Under the pieces are notes generated by a model. The model saw only the letters and a program-made list of their open reading frames with translations. It ran no database searches and was not told the DNA's origin. Source: Pseudomonas sp. SL4(2022) (lineage in GTDB: Bacteria; Pseudomonadota; Gammaproteobacteria; Pseudomonadales; Pseudomonadaceae). Taken from it: a DNA stretch of 64,000 bases. The stretch covers positions 744,001 through 808,000 of the forward strand of contig NZ_CP113060.1 of the NCBI RefSeq assembly GCF_026625725.1, written 5' to 3'. Of the stretch, positions 26,119-37,959 are shown one piece after another; within the stretch, counting starts at the first letter, position 1, and every line of letters starts with the position of its first letter. The position numbers and the translations under genes are program-made.

Positions 26119-27036
26119 TTAAAAGTACCCCTGACGTTTTTTCTCTTCCATCGAGCCGGCGGCATCGTGGTCAATAACGCGACCCTGGCGCTCGGAAGTA
26201 CGGGTCAGGAGCATTTCCTGGATGATGTCAGTGAGGCTGGTGGCTGTGGACTCCACCGCGCCGGTCAGCGGGTAGCAGCCGAGGGTGCGGAAACGCACCA
26301 TCTTCTTGGTGATGCGGGCTTTCTCTTCGTCCGAGAGGTGCTCGAGGATGCGCTCGTCGTCGATCATGATCAGGGTGCCATTCTTCTCGATCACTTCACG
26401 CTCGGCAGCGAAGTACAGCGGCACGATCGGGATTTGCTCCAGATAGATGTACTGCCAGATGTCCAGCTCAGTCCAGTTGGACAGCGGGAACACACGGATC
26501 GATTCACCCTTCTTGACCTTACCGTTGTACACGTTCCACAGTTCAGGGCGCTGGTTCTTCGGGTCCCAGCGGTGCTTGCTGTCGCGGAAGGAATACACAC
26601 GCTCTTTAGCGCGGGACTTTTCTTCGTCACGGCGCGCGCCACCGAAGGCGGCGTCAAAGCCGTACTTGTTAAGCGCCTGCTTGAGACCCTCGGTCTTCAT
26701 CACGTCGGTGTGCTTGGCACTGCCGTAGGTGAAGGGGTTCATGTCCTGCGCCACACCATCGGGGTTGATGTGGGTGATCAGATCCAGACCATACTCGTTG
26801 ACCATCTTCTCGCGGAAGCGATACATCTCTTGAAACTTCCAGCGTGTGTCGACGTGCAACACCGGGAACGGCAGTTTGCCGGGGAAGAATGCCTTGCGGG
26901 CCAAGTGCAGCATCACGGCGGAGTCTTTGCCGATGGAGTAGAGCATCACCGGGTTATCGAATTCGGCGGCCACTTCACGAATGATGTGGATACTTTCCGC
27001 CTCCAGCTGTTTCAGGTGGGTCAGTTTATCGAGCAT
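26119..27036 (-). CDS. cysD: Sulfate adenylyltransferase subunit 2 (CysD)
   Basis: 305-residue PP-loop ATP pyrophosphatase that forms APS with CysN. The PP-loop is seen as [21 protein letters not shown] (about residue 30). The family segments [32 protein letters not shown] and [16 protein letters not shown] are all present, and the end RQGYF is conserved. It is the first gene of the cysD-cysNC operon. A CysB-dependent promoter is expected upstream, but I could not assign one. Confidence 0.96.
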   Translation of the reverse strand: MLDKLTHLKQLEAESIHIIREVAAEFDNPVMLYSIGKDSAVMLHLARKAFFPGKLPFPVLHVDTRWKFQEMYRFREKMVNEYGLDLITHINPDGVAQDMNPFTYGSAKHTDVMKTEGLKQALNKYGFDAAFGGARRDEEKSRAKERVYSFRDSKHRWDPKNQRPELWNVYNGKVKKGESIRVFPLSNWTELDIWQYIYLEQIPIVPLYFAAEREVIEKNGTLIMIDDERILEHLSDEEKARITKKMVRFRTLGCYPLTGAVESTATSLTDIIQEMLLTRTSERQGRVIDHDAAGSMEEKKRQGYF

Positions 27037-27178
27037 GGCTACTCACGAAATGCGATGTATTTGGGCCGGCGGGCCGTGGACGAGGGCGCACTCTAGCACA
27101 GCACCCTCTTCTATTCAGGAGCCCGGTTAGATCGAAACGATCTAGCTTTATACCTACAGGAAAGGCCGTAATTGCGCC

Positions 27179-27937
27179 TCAGATTGGGTTGGGGCAATCG
27201 ATAAAAAGATGCTCAATGGCAAAGCGCCGCGCCAGATAATCACCCAGCGCCTGCACCCCATAACGCTCGGTGGCGTGATGACCGGCGGCGATAAAGCTGA
27301 TGCCGTTTTCCCGGGCGCTGTGGAAAGTCTGTTCAGAGGCTTCACCGGTCAGGTACAGATCAACCCCAGCGGCAATCGCCTGATCGATATAACCCTGACC
27401 ACCGCCCGTGCACCAACCGACTCGACGAATCATTTCATCGCCCTCAACCAGCAGCGGCTCACGGCCCAGCACCTGATGCACATGGCGGGCGAAATCGCGC
27501 GGACTCATGGCCTCAGCCAGGGAGCCGATCAGGCCGACGGTGCGTGGATTTTCCGGCTCCAGCGGGCCTTCCACGGTAATACCGAGCTGCGCGGCCAGCT
27601 GCACGTTGTTGCCCACGTCGGGGTGCACATCCAGCGGCAGGTGATAGGCCAGCAGGCTGATGTCGTTGGCCAGCAGGGTCTGTAGGCGGCGGCGCTTCAT
27701 TCCGGTGACACAGGGGTTTTCGCCCTTCCAGAAATAGCCGTGGTGCACCAACAGCACATCAGCTTCGGCCTCGACGGCCGCATCGACCAGCGCCTGGCTG
27801 GCGGTCACGCCACTGACGATGCGCCGTACCTGCGGCCGGCCCTCGACCTGCAGGCCATTGGGGCAGTAATCACTGATTCGCGCCGCGTTGAGGTAGCGGT
27901 CGGCTTCTTCCACTAGGGTCGCCAGGGCAATGGCCAT
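27179..27937 (-). CDS. Nif3-like dinuclear-metal-centre protein (YbgI)
   Basis: 252-residue member of the NIF3/YbgI family, a toroidal hexamer with a two-metal site. Metal ligands are likely His in VHHGYFWKG and AYHLPLDVH, and His/Glu in the C-terminal AGHHATERYG. Family members are widespread, but their cellular role is still unsettled. Start MAIALATLVEEADRYLNA. It is divergent from algW, the neighbour usual in Pseudomonas. Confidence 0.9.
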   Translation of the reverse strand: MAIALATLVEEADRYLNAARISDYCPNGLQVEGRPQVRRIVSGVTASQALVDAAVEAEADVLLVHHGYFWKGENPCVTGMKRRRLQTLLANDISLLAYHLPLDVHPDVGNNVQLAAQLGITVEGPLEPENPRTVGLIGSLAEAMSPRDFARHVHQVLGREPLLVEGDEMIRRVGWCTGGGQGYIDQAIAAGVDLYLTGEASEQTFHSARENGISFIAAGHHATERYGVQALGDYLARRFAIEHLFIDCPNPI

Positions 27938-28048
27938 AGGGTTTCCTTATCAACAGGTGTGCGGGCGCTGCTTTATTCGCAGCCACCTCTCTATAATGGC
28001 GCACCTTAAGGGGCGCACCTGCCCCCGGCAACCCTCAGGATTGGATCG

Positions 28049-29191
<1,143 letters not shown>

Positions 29192-29241
29192 TTCTCACTC
29201 TTTTTCAATTTGCACAACGCAATCGATAATTCCTCTCAACT

Positions 29242-29264
29242 TTAATGTTATGTTATTACATTTA
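29242..29264 (+). promoter_or_regulatory. Zur-like operator upstream of the TonB receptor
   Basis: A 23-bp AT-rich dyad has a core of AATGTTATG and TATTACATT. Compared with the gammaproteobacterial Zur consensus as I know it (GAAATGTTATANTATAACATTTC), 17 of 22 fixed positions agree. It lies 24-46 bp before the start codon, the right place for repression. A Fur-box reading of the neighbouring GATAATTCC segment is much weaker (11 of 19). Confidence 0.55.
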
Positions 29265-29287
29265 ATACAGTAGAAGGATATTACCTC

Positions 29288-31372
29288 TTGCGCGCCACCC
29301 ACGCTTTGCTTGCCTGCCTGATCACCCCCAGCGCTTTTGCCGCAGCAGCAGAAAACCCCGTCGAGCTGTCCGCCACCACCGTCACCGCACGCCAGGAACG
29401 GGCGGATGGCCCTGTACAGGGTTATCGCGCCACCCGTTCGGCCAGTGCGACTCGCACTGATACGCCGATTGAGCAGATCGCGCAAAGCATCAGCGTGGTG
29501 CCGGCACAGGTGCTCGATGACCTGGGCACCCCGCGCATCGACCGCGCCCTGGATTTTGCTGGCGGAGTATCCAGGCAAAACAATTTCGGCGGCCTGACCT
29601 TCCTCAATTACAGCGTGCGCGGTTTCACCACTGGTGAGCTGTACAAGAACGGCTTCGCCATCAACCGCGGCAGCTACAGCTCGCCGGACGCCTCCGGTAT
29701 CGAACGTATTGAGGTGCTCAAAGGCCCGGCCGCCAGCCTGTATGGCCGTGGCGACCCAGGCGGCATGATCAATATCGTCAGCAAGAAGCCGCAGGCCGAG
29801 GCTTTCAGCCAACTCAAGGCCAGCGCCGGGAGTTGGGACCGCTACCGCAGCAGCCTGGACGTCAACACCCCGCTGAATGACGACGCTACCCTGCTGTCAC
29901 GGGTCAACCTGGCGATCGAGGACAACCAGAGCTTTCGCGACCATGTCGGCAGTGAACGGCAGATCGTCAGCCCGTCGCTGAGCTGGCAGCTGGATGCCGA
30001 CACCCTGCTACTGGTCGAGAGCGAGTTCAGCCGTACCGAATCGGTGTTCGACCGTGGCATACCGGCGGTGAACAACCGCATGGGCGCGGTGAAAGATTCC
30101 ACGTTTATGGGCGAGCCGAACGACGGCACCATCCGCAACGACAACCAGATGCTGCAGGTCAGCCTGGAGCGCCACCTCAATGACAGCTGGAAGCTGCGCC
30201 TGGCCAACCACTACGCCCAGGGTCGCCTGCAGGGCAACAGCTCCGAGCCGTCACGCCTGGTTGGCGACACCCTGACGCGCTTCTATCGCCAGCGCAGCTT
30301 CGAATGGAACGACAGCATCACCCAGGCCGAGCTGCACGGCAGCTTCGACCTCGGCAGCTGGCAGCACCAGACCCTCGCTGGCCTGGAGTACGAGAACTAC
30401 CGCAACAGCCAGAAGTACCCGCAAAGCGCGACCACCCTGGGCTACGGCCAGAACATCCACCAACCGCAGTACGGCCAGACCAAGCCCGCCATCGTCAATC
30501 CCAACGATTTCTTCGAACACACCGAGAGCTATGCCCTCAACCTGCAGGATCAGATCAGCTTCAGCGAACGCCTGAGTGGCCTGATCGGCGCACGCTTCGA
30601 GCGCTTCGAGCAGGCCGCACTGAACCGCAGCACGCGGGTCAGCAATGAGCAGAACAAGGATGTCGCCACCGCGCGCGCAGGGCTGCTCTATCAACTGACG
30701 CCGCAGATCGGGGTGTTCGCCAACGCCTCCACCTCGTTCAAGCCCAACAGCATCAGCAGCCAGGGCACGGTGTTCAAGCCGGAGAAGGGCCTGGGCTATG
30801 AAACTGGGCTGAAGCTCGACCTGCTCGACAGCCGCCTGGGCGCGACACTCGCGTTGTTTCATATCGACAAGGAAAACGTGCTGACCGCCGACCCGGCCAA
30901 TCCCGGCAACAGCATCGCCGCTGGCAAGGCGCGCAGCCAGGGTCTGGACATGCAGTTCAGCGGCCAGCTCAGCGATGCCGTGCGCATCATCGGCGCCTAC
31001 GCCTTTATCGATGCTGAAGTGACCGAAGACAACAGCCTGCCGGTCGGCAGCCAGCTGCTCGGCGTCGCCCGCCACAGTGGCAGCCTGATGACGGTCTATC
31101 AGTTTCAGGAAGGTGGCCTACGCGGCTCGGACATCGGTGCCGCCTTCCACTATGTAGGGGATCGCTCGGGGCAAGCCGGCAGCGACTTCGAATTACCGGC
31201 CTACAGCACCGTCGACCTGCTCGCGCGCTATCAGGCCAGCGAGGACCTAAGCGTCGGCCTGAACCTCAACAACCTGTTCGACCGCGAGTACTACGAACGC
31301 GCGTTCAACAGCGCCTGGGTCATGCCCGGTGACCCACGCAACCTCAGCCTCAGCCTGACCCTCAATCTCTAA
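29288..31372 (+). CDS. TonB-dependent outer-membrane receptor (siderophore-receptor family)
   Basis: 694-residue 22-strand receptor. The signal peptide is MRATHALLACLITPSAFAAAAE. A TonB-box-like ELSATTVTA follows, then the plug domain (DTPIEQIAQSISVVPAQVLDD ... FLNYSVRGF ... IERIEVLKGPAASLYGRGDPGGMINIVSK). The barrel ends in LNNLFDREYYERAFNSAWVMPGDPRNLSLSLTLNL with an aromatic-poor last strand. The start is TTG, nine bases after GAAGGA, with no better codon. The family name suggests a ferric siderophore, but the upstream Zur-like box and the DUF4198 partner suggest another metal complex, perhaps zinc. It sits between algW and hisC, which are neighbours in other pseudomonads. Confidence 0.9.
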   Translation: MRATHALLACLITPSAFAAAAENPVELSATTVTARQERADGPVQGYRATRSASATRTDTPIEQIAQSISVVPAQVLDDLGTPRIDRALDFAGGVSRQNNFGGLTFLNYSVRGFTTGELYKNGFAINRGSYSSPDASGIERIEVLKGPAASLYGRGDPGGMINIVSKKPQAEAFSQLKASAGSWDRYRSSLDVNTPLNDDATLLSRVNLAIEDNQSFRDHVGSERQIVSPSLSWQLDADTLLLVESEFSRTESVFDRGIPAVNNRMGAVKDSTFMGEPNDGTIRNDNQMLQVSLERHLNDSWKLRLANHYAQGRLQGNSSEPSRLVGDTLTRFYRQRSFEWNDSITQAELHGSFDLGSWQHQTLAGLEYENYRNSQKYPQSATTLGYGQNIHQPQYGQTKPAIVNPNDFFEHTESYALNLQDQISFSERLSGLIGARFERFEQAALNRSTRVSNEQNKDVATARAGLLYQLTPQIGVFANASTSFKPNSISSQGTVFKPEKGLGYETGLKLDLLDSRLGATLALFHIDKENVLTADPANPGNSIAAGKARSQGLDMQFSGQLSDAVRIIGAYAFIDAEVTEDNSLPVGSQLLGVARHSGSLMTVYQFQEGGLRGSDIGAAFHYVGDRSGQAGSDFELPAYSTVDLLARYQASEDLSVGLNLNNLFDREYYERAFNSAWVMPGDPRNLSLSLTLNL

Positions 31373-31390
31373 CCCGCAAGGAACACCCGT

Positions 31391-32119
31391 ATGCGCACTG
31401 CCAAACCCGCCCTGCTCACTGTGTTATTCGCCGCCCTGCTTGCCGGGCAAGCTCAGGCCCACGGTTTGTGGACCGAACAACGCCGCGGCCATATCGAAAC
31501 CATCTACGGCCACGGTGCCGAGGACAACGCCTTCAAGGCCGAGAAGATCAGCGGCGCTTGGGCCTATGACCGCGCCGGCAAGATGATCCCGGTCACCGTT
31601 CAGCGTCTTGAGGATCACGCCCGCCTGCAACCGCTGAAAACCCCGGCGGTGCTCGGCGTAGCCCTGGATAACGGCGCCTGGTCACTGACCCCGGACAAGC
31701 AGTGGATCAATCAGGGCCGCAGCAAAGTGCCGAACTCGACCGAGTCGCTGCACACGTTCAAGTACAGCCTGGCGATTTACCAGGAAGGCGCCACGTTGCC
31801 GAAGCTGGATCAATTGAAGATGGTTATCCTGCCGGAAGTCGACCCACTCAAGGTCGGCCCCGGCAAGCCGCTGGCGGTGCGGGTGCTGGTGGATGGCCAG
31901 CCGGCTGAGGGGGTCGAACTGGTCGGTGACTACCGTGGCGCGCCGCACCAGGTCAGCGCCACCACCGATGCCGACGGCCGCGCCCAGGTACTGGTACGCA
32001 ACGAAGGGCTGAATATCATCAGCGCGTCCATCGACCTACCCGTCAAAGGCGACAAGGATATCGAGACGCGCGGCCTGTTTACCTCGCTGACCTTCCTCGG
32101 CCAGGCGCACCACGAATAA
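31391..32119 (+). CDS. DUF4198 periplasmic protein, partner of the TonB receptor
   Basis: 242-residue exported protein. A signal peptide ending AQA precedes a mature N-terminus HGLWTEQRRGHIETIYGHGAED, which carries three histidines. DUF4198 proteins often accompany metal receptors and transporters (NikM-like context), and a mature N-terminal His is a common metal ligand. The C-terminal half is an Ig/carboxypeptidase-regulatory-like beta domain (VRVLVDGQPAEGVELVGDYRG ... TTDADGRAQVLV). It starts 18 bp after the receptor gene with AAGGAAC upstream, so they form an operon, closed by a strong terminator. Confidence 0.82.
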   Translation: MRTAKPALLTVLFAALLAGQAQAHGLWTEQRRGHIETIYGHGAEDNAFKAEKISGAWAYDRAGKMIPVTVQRLEDHARLQPLKTPAVLGVALDNGAWSLTPDKQWINQGRSKVPNSTESLHTFKYSLAIYQEGATLPKLDQLKMVILPEVDPLKVGPGKPLAVRVLVDGQPAEGVELVGDYRGAPHQVSATTDADGRAQVLVRNEGLNIISASIDLPVKGDKDIETRGLFTSLTFLGQAHHE

Positions 32120-32144
32120 CCCATACTGAAAAATCACAGGCAAT

Positions 32145-32174
32145 AAAAAGCCGGAGCACTGCTCCGGCTTTTTT
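32145..32174. terminator. Bidirectional Rho-independent terminator
   Basis: A GCCGGAGC / GCTCCGGC stem with a three-base loop is flanked by five A on the left and six T on the right. It lies between the DUF4198 gene and the convergent hisC, and works for both. Confidence 0.9.
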
Positions 32175-32185
32175 ATGGCACCGAA

Positions 32186-33238
32186 TTACAGACCTTGCAG
32201 GGCATCCAGCAGCGCCTGGTTCTGCTCCAGCGTGCCGATGGTGATGCGCAGGAACTGGGCAATCCGCTGTTGCTTGAAGTGACGCACGATCACGCCCTGC
32301 TCGCGCAGGCCGGCCGCCAGGGTGGCCGCATCTTTGCCCGGATGACGGGCGAACACGAAGTTCGCCGCCGACGGCAGCACCTCAAAGCCCAGCTGCTCCA
32401 GCCCTGCCACCACCGCCTCACGGCTGTCGATCACCCGCTGGCAGGTTTGCTTGAAGTACGCCTTGTCCTCAAATGCCGCCGCCGCGCCGGCAATCGCCAT
32501 ACGGTCCAGCGGGTAGGAGTTGAAGCTGTTCTTGATGCGTTCCAAGGCTTCGATCAGGTCAGGATGACCGACCGCGATACCGACCCGCAACCCGGCCAGC
32601 GAGCGCGACTTGGATAACGTCTGGCTAACCAGCAGGTTGGGGTATTTATCCACCAGACTGATCGCCGTCTCGCCGCCAAAATCGATATAGGCCTCGTCTA
32701 CCAGCAGCACGGTATCCGGGTTGGCCTGGAGCATGCGCTCGATGGCAGCCAGCGCCAGAGGACAGCCGGTCGGTGCGTTCGGGTTGGGAAAAATAATGCC
32801 GCCGTTGGGCCGAGCATAATCTTCCACACGAATCTGGAATTGTTCGTCCAGCGGCACCTGCACGAAGTCGATGCCATACAGGCCGCAATACACCGGATAG
32901 AAGCTGTAGCTGATATCCGGAAACAGCAGCGGTTGGCCGTGCTGGAACAGGCCGTGAAAAGCGTGCGCCAGCACCTCGTCGGAACCATTGCCGACAAACA
33001 CCTGAGCCGTCTGCACACCGTAATAATCGGCCACTGCCTGCTTCAGGCGATCGCTATTGGGGTCCGGGTACAGGCGCAGGTTGTCGTTAAGCTCAGCCTG
33101 CATGGCGGCGATCGCCTTGGGCGACGGGCCATAGGGGTTTTCATTGGTGTTGAGCTTGACCAGCTTGGCCAGTTTCGGCTGCTCACCCGGCACATAAGGC
33201 ACCAGGTCTTTGACGAAGGGGCTCCAGAATTTGCTCAT
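32186..33238 (-). CDS. hisC: Histidinol-phosphate aminotransferase
   Basis: Converts imidazole-acetol phosphate to histidinol phosphate in histidine synthesis. This 350-residue fold-type I PLP enzyme has the N-terminal [20 protein letters not shown], the [11 protein letters not shown] loop, and the Schiff-base lysine in [16 protein letters not shown]. The ATG follows GGAGAGAAGG. It is the last gene of the run mla-ibaG-murA-hisG-hisD-hisC. Confidence 0.95.
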   Translation of the reverse strand: MSKFWSPFVKDLVPYVPGEQPKLAKLVKLNTNENPYGPSPKAIAAMQAELNDNLRLYPDPNSDRLKQAVADYYGVQTAQVFVGNGSDEVLAHAFHGLFQHGQPLLFPDISYSFYPVYCGLYGIDFVQVPLDEQFQIRVEDYARPNGGIIFPNPNAPTGCPLALAAIERMLQANPDTVLLVDEAYIDFGGETAISLVDKYPNLLVSQTLSKSRSLAGLRVGIAVGHPDLIEALERIKNSFNSYPLDRMAIAGAAAAFEDKAYFKQTCQRVIDSREAVVAGLEQLGFEVLPSAANFVFARHPGKDAATLAAGLREQGVIVRHFKQQRIAQFLRITIGTLEQNQALLDALQGL

Positions 33239-33273
33239 CTGCCCTTCTCTCCTCGAATTCGATTCTGGGGTGA

Positions 33274-33290
33274 GGCGCGCGCGGCGCGCC
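33274..33290. repeat. 17-bp GC-only palindrome between hisD and hisC
   Basis: GGCGCGC and GCGCGCC flank a 3-base loop, giving a very stable small hairpin in the 60-bp gap after the hisD stop. There is no T tract, so it is more likely to pause, protect or tune the transcript than to end it. Confidence 0.55.
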
Positions 33291-33298
33291 CTGAAAAC

Positions 33299-34609
33299 TC
33301 AGTTCTTGATGCGGTATTCAGCGCTGCGGGCATGGGCGGTCAGCGACTCGCCACGGGCCAGCACGCTGGCGACCTTACCCAACTCCGACGCACCCTCGGC
33401 CGAACAATGAATGATCGACGAGCGCTTCTGGAAGTCATACACCCCCAGCGGCGAGGAATAGCGCGCTGTGCCAGAGGTCGGCAGCACATGGTTAGGGCCG
33501 GCGCAGTAGTCACCCAGGGCCTCGGCGGTGTAGCGGCCCATAAAGATCGCACCGGCGTGACGAATCAGCGGCAGGTACTCGTCGGGGTTCGCCACCGACA
33601 ACTCCAGGTGCTCCGGCGCAATACGGTTGGCCACCTCAATGGCCTGGGCCATGTCGGCCACCTGAATCAGTGCGCCACGGCCTTCCAGTGAAGTGCGCGC
33701 AATGGTTTCACGCTCCAGAGTCGGCAGCAATCTGGCGATGCTTTCGGCGACGCGATCAAGGAAGGCGGCATCTGGGCTCACCAGAATCGACTGCGCGTCT
33801 TCATCGTGTTCGGCCTGGGAAAACAGGTCCATGGCGATCCAGTCTGGATCGGTCTGGCCGTCACACACCACGAGAATTTCCGACGGTCCGGCGATCATGT
33901 CGATACCGACCTTGCCGAACACGTGGCGCTTGGCGGTGGCGACATAGATATTGCCCGGGCCGACGATCTTGTCCACCGGAGGCACGCTTTCGGTGCCATA
34001 GGCCAAGGCGGCCACGGCTTGCGCACCGCCGATGGTGAACACGCGATCAACGCCGGCAATGCAGGCGGCAGCCAGAACGATCTCATTGATCTCGCCACGC
34101 GGGGTCGGCACCACCATCACCACTTCCGGCACGCCGGCGACTTTGGCCGGAATGGCGTTCATCAACACCGAAGACGGGTAGGAGGCTTTGCCGCCCGGCA
34201 CATACAGGCCGGCGCGGTCCAGCGGGGTGACTTTCTGCCCCAGCACCGTGCCGTCGGCCTCGGTGTAGGTCCAAGAGTCCTGACGCTGGCGCTCGTGGTA
34301 CAGGCGCACGCGCTCGGCGGCCTTTTCCAGGGCGCTGCGCTGCTCGGCGGTGATGCGGGTCAGGGCCAGCTCCAGGCGCTCGCGCGGCAGGATCAGATCG
34401 GCCATCGAGGCGACATCCAGCCCATCGAACTGCTTGGTGAACTCGACCAGCGCCGCATCGCCACGCTCACGCACGACTTTAATGATGTCCAGCACGCGCT
34501 GGTTGACCGCGTCGTCCGAGACACTTTCCCAGCTCAGCAGATGATCCAGATGCTGGGCAAAGTCCTGGTCAGCAGCATTGAGTCGGCGAATAGCGATAGG
34601 AGCGGTCAT
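33299..34609 (-). CDS. hisD: Histidinol dehydrogenase
   Basis: Zinc enzyme carrying out the last two oxidations to L-histidine. The ATG at 34609 ([14 protein letters not shown]) gives 436 residues, the usual size. A longer frame from a TTG at 34657 was rejected. The segments [52 protein letters not shown] and the catalytic/zinc histidine region APEHLEL are present. It is followed by hisC at 60 bp. Confidence 0.96.
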   Translation of the reverse strand: MTAPIAIRRLNAADQDFAQHLDHLLSWESVSDDAVNQRVLDIIKVVRERGDAALVEFTKQFDGLDVASMADLILPRERLELALTRITAEQRSALEKAAERVRLYHERQRQDSWTYTEADGTVLGQKVTPLDRAGLYVPGGKASYPSSVLMNAIPAKVAGVPEVVMVVPTPRGEINEIVLAAACIAGVDRVFTIGGAQAVAALAYGTESVPPVDKIVGPGNIYVATAKRHVFGKVGIDMIAGPSEILVVCDGQTDPDWIAMDLFSQAEHDEDAQSILVSPDAAFLDRVAESIARLLPTLERETIARTSLEGRGALIQVADMAQAIEVANRIAPEHLELSVANPDEYLPLIRHAGAIFMGRYTAEALGDYCAGPNHVLPTSGTARYSSPLGVYDFQKRSSIIHCSAEGASELGKVASVLARGESLTAHARSAEYRIKN

Positions 34610-34730
34610 AGCGGGCCTCTTAGATTGGCAAATGCTCAAGCGCCCGTAGAGTAACAACCACTCCGCGCGGGCACCTGAGAATTTTGGCTATAACGCGGAT
34701 AGGCTAGGCCGCACAGGACGGCCATCAGAC

Positions 34731-35366
34731 TCAGCGTGGATGTCGCGCTTCAACCGCATCGCGCAGGGTGTCGATCAACGCCTGAATGCGCGCGTGCTGC
34801 ATCTTCATCGACGCCTTGTTGACAATCAGCCGCGAGCTGATCATGGCGATCAACTCCTGAGCTTCCAGACCATTGGCGCGCAGGGTGTTGCCGGTGTCGA
34901 CCACGTCAATGATCTTGTCGGCCAGCCCCACCAGCGGTGCCAACTCCATCGAACCATACAGCTTGATGATGTCGACCTGGCGGCCCTGCTCGGCGTAATA
35001 CCGTTTGGCCACATTGACGAACTTGGTGGCTACCCGCAGACGGCCTTTCGGCTCGGGCGCGCCAACAGCACCGGCGGTCATCAGCTTGCATTGGGCAATC
35101 CGCAGGTCCAGCGGCTCGTACAGGCCCTGGCCACCGTATTCCATCAGCACGTCCTTGCCAGCCACACCGAGATCGGCCGCACCGTGTTCAACATAGGTCG
35201 GCACATCGGTGGCACGCACGATCAGCAGGCGTACATCATCCAGGGTGGTGGGGATGATCAGCTTGCGACTTTTATCCGGATTCTCGGTCGGTTCAATGCC
35301 CGCCGCGGCCAGCAGCGGCAGGGTGTCATCGAGAATCCGGCCTTTGGAAAGAGCAATGGTCAGCAT
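34731..35366 (-). CDS. hisG: ATP phosphoribosyltransferase, short form
   Basis: First enzyme of histidine synthesis. The ATG at 35366 ([19 protein letters not shown]) lies 4 bp after the murA stop and gives 211 residues. This is the short form lacking the C-terminal regulatory domain, which needs a HisZ partner encoded elsewhere. The PRPP-binding motif is [14 protein letters not shown]. The upstream extension to 35444 overlaps murA and is not used. The 121-bp gap to hisD has no evident promoter. Confidence 0.95.
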   Translation of the reverse strand: MLTIALSKGRILDDTLPLLAAAGIEPTENPDKSRKLIIPTTLDDVRLLIVRATDVPTYVEHGAADLGVAGKDVLMEYGGQGLYEPLDLRIAQCKLMTAGAVGAPEPKGRLRVATKFVNVAKRYYAEQGRQVDIIKLYGSMELAPLVGLADKIIDVVDTGNTLRANGLEAQELIAMISSRLIVNKASMKMQHARIQALIDTLRDAVEARHPR

Positions 35367-35370
35367 GGTC

Positions 35371-36648
<1,278 letters not shown>

Positions 36649-36888
36649 TTAGGAGCGCGCGGCCCAATCGGCACGGCTGAAGAATTTCATACTCACGGCG
36701 TGGATGCTGCCATCAGCGATCCAAGCGTTGAGGTGAGCGTAAATCTGTTGCTGGCGCTTGACCGGGCTGAGGGCCGCCAGCTCGTCACTGATCAGGTTCA
36801 GCTGAAAGTTGCAGCCTTCGCCTTCGACTTCCACTTGGGTATCCGGCAATTTAGCCTCAAGGAGACTCTTTACTTCTAAGGCTTGCAT
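36649..36888 (-). CDS. ibaG: BolA-family protein IbaG
   Basis: 79-residue BolA/IbaG-type protein, thought to act with monothiol glutaredoxins in Fe-S handling. It is commonly found upstream of murA. The ATG at 36888 (MQALEVKSLLEAKL) has GAGG at good spacing; a TTG two codons earlier is possible. The central KRQQQIYAHLNAWIADGSIHAVSMKFFS carries the conserved BolA histidine. Confidence 0.88.
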   Translation of the reverse strand: MQALEVKSLLEAKLPDTQVEVEGEGCNFQLNLISDELAALSPVKRQQQIYAHLNAWIADGSIHAVSMKFFSRADWAARS

Positions 36889-37009
36889 GCTCAACCTCGA
36901 TCAATGCATGAATTAACGATTGCCGAGCTGACGCTCGCGGGTCGAGCATCATACAAAAAAGCCCCCCGCCTGCGAACCCCGCATTATCAGCCGCCGACCG
37001 AAGCCGTGA

Positions 37010-37318
37010 TCAGGCTTGCAGCGGAAGAATTTCCAGCAAACCGCAGACACTGGCGATTTCGCGCATATCGTTGGGCAGGTTACGCACGCTCAGCGTCTTG
37101 CTGTGGGCACTGGCGTCACGCATAAAAGCCAACAGCAGCGACACACCGACGCTGCTGGATTTTTCCACACCGCTGCAATCGATCACGCAGTCAGCGGCCT
37201 GACTGGCCTTGAGCAGCCTTCCGCCCTGCTCGCGTAAGGCTGGAGCACTCAGGTAATCCAGCACGCCAACCAGTTGCAGAACTCCGGGCGCAGCCTCAGT
37301 GATATTCGCCTGACTCAC
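37010..37318 (-). CDS. mlaB: MlaB, STAS-domain subunit of the Mla ABC transporter
   Basis: 102-residue STAS protein that binds and stabilises the MlaF ATPase. The STAS core is ADCVIDCSGVEKSSSVGVSLLLAFMRDA, with the serine/threonine-rich segment at the usual phosphosite place. The start is GTG, overlapping the mlaC stop by two bases (GTGA), so translation is coupled. It is last in the mlaFEDCB set. Confidence 0.88.
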   Translation of the reverse strand: MSQANITEAAPGVLQLVGVLDYLSAPALREQGGRLLKASQAADCVIDCSGVEKSSSVGVSLLLAFMRDASAHSKTLSVRNLPNDMREIASVCGLLEILPLQA

Positions 37319-37947
37319 GAGGCATTGGCCCCTTGCCGCGCCTTGGCAACGGTCTCGGCCCAGTTGTCGATCACCTTGTCCAAGTCATTACGATTGTCCT
37401 GCATGGCCTGGGCAAACTGGTCGCGGAACAACTTACCGACGTTGATGCCATTGATGACCACGTTGCGCATTTTCCAGGCACCGTCCTGACTGACCATGGT
37501 GTAGGACAGCGGATACACCGTGCCATTACCGTCCTTGATTTCCATGTTGACCGAGGTGCGCTCAGGATCCTGCTGACCACTCACCGGCAGTACGCGGATA
37601 TCCTGATTGTTGTATTCGAGCAGGGCGTTGCCATAGAACTGCATCAGGCTGCGCTTGAAGTTTTCCTGAAAGCGCTGCATCTGCTCGGGCGATGCCTGAC
37701 GCGAATAGCGCACGGTCATCACCCCGCGAGAAATCCCATCCACATCCACAACCGGACCGAGAATGCTGTCCAGTGCGTTGTAGAACGCCCCTGGATCCGT
37801 ACGGTAACGCTCTTTATTGGCTTTAAGGTCAGCCAACAGGGTGCTGGTGGTCTGCTGCACCACCTCATGGGCTGCCGGCGCCGCCTGCAACGAGCAGGAC
37901 AGTAAAGCCAGGGTAACCAGCAAGCCGTTTCGCAGTGTTCTGAGCAT
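37315..37947 (-). CDS. mlaC: MlaC, periplasmic phospholipid-binding protein
   Basis: Periplasmic shuttle carrying phospholipid between the outer-membrane MlaA complex and the inner-membrane MlaFEDB. The ATG at 37947 has GAGG upstream; a TTG two codons earlier is less likely. It encodes 210 residues with a signal peptide (MLRTLRNGLLVTLALLSCSLQAAPA). The MlaC signature lies in LDSILGPVVDVDGISRGVM, YNNQDIRVLPV and WKMRNVVINGINVGKLFRDQF. Confidence 0.93.
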   Translation of the reverse strand: MLRTLRNGLLVTLALLSCSLQAAPAAHEVVQQTTSTLLADLKANKERYRTDPGAFYNALDSILGPVVDVDGISRGVMTVRYSRQASPEQMQRFQENFKRSLMQFYGNALLEYNNQDIRVLPVSGQQDPERTSVNMEIKDGNGTVYPLSYTMVSQDGAWKMRNVVINGINVGKLFRDQFAQAMQDNRNDLDKVIDNWAETVAKARQGANAS

Positions 37948-37959
37948 CTTCAATACCTC

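Noticed and set aside
24537..26177. 546-codon plus-strand open frame
   Set aside because: Antisense to cysNC, which has complete GTPase and kinase motifs. The translated product has no family features.
29215..29240. Fur box before the TonB receptor
   Set aside because: The best 19-bp match has about 11 identities and is not palindromic. The neighbouring Zur-like dyad is much stronger.
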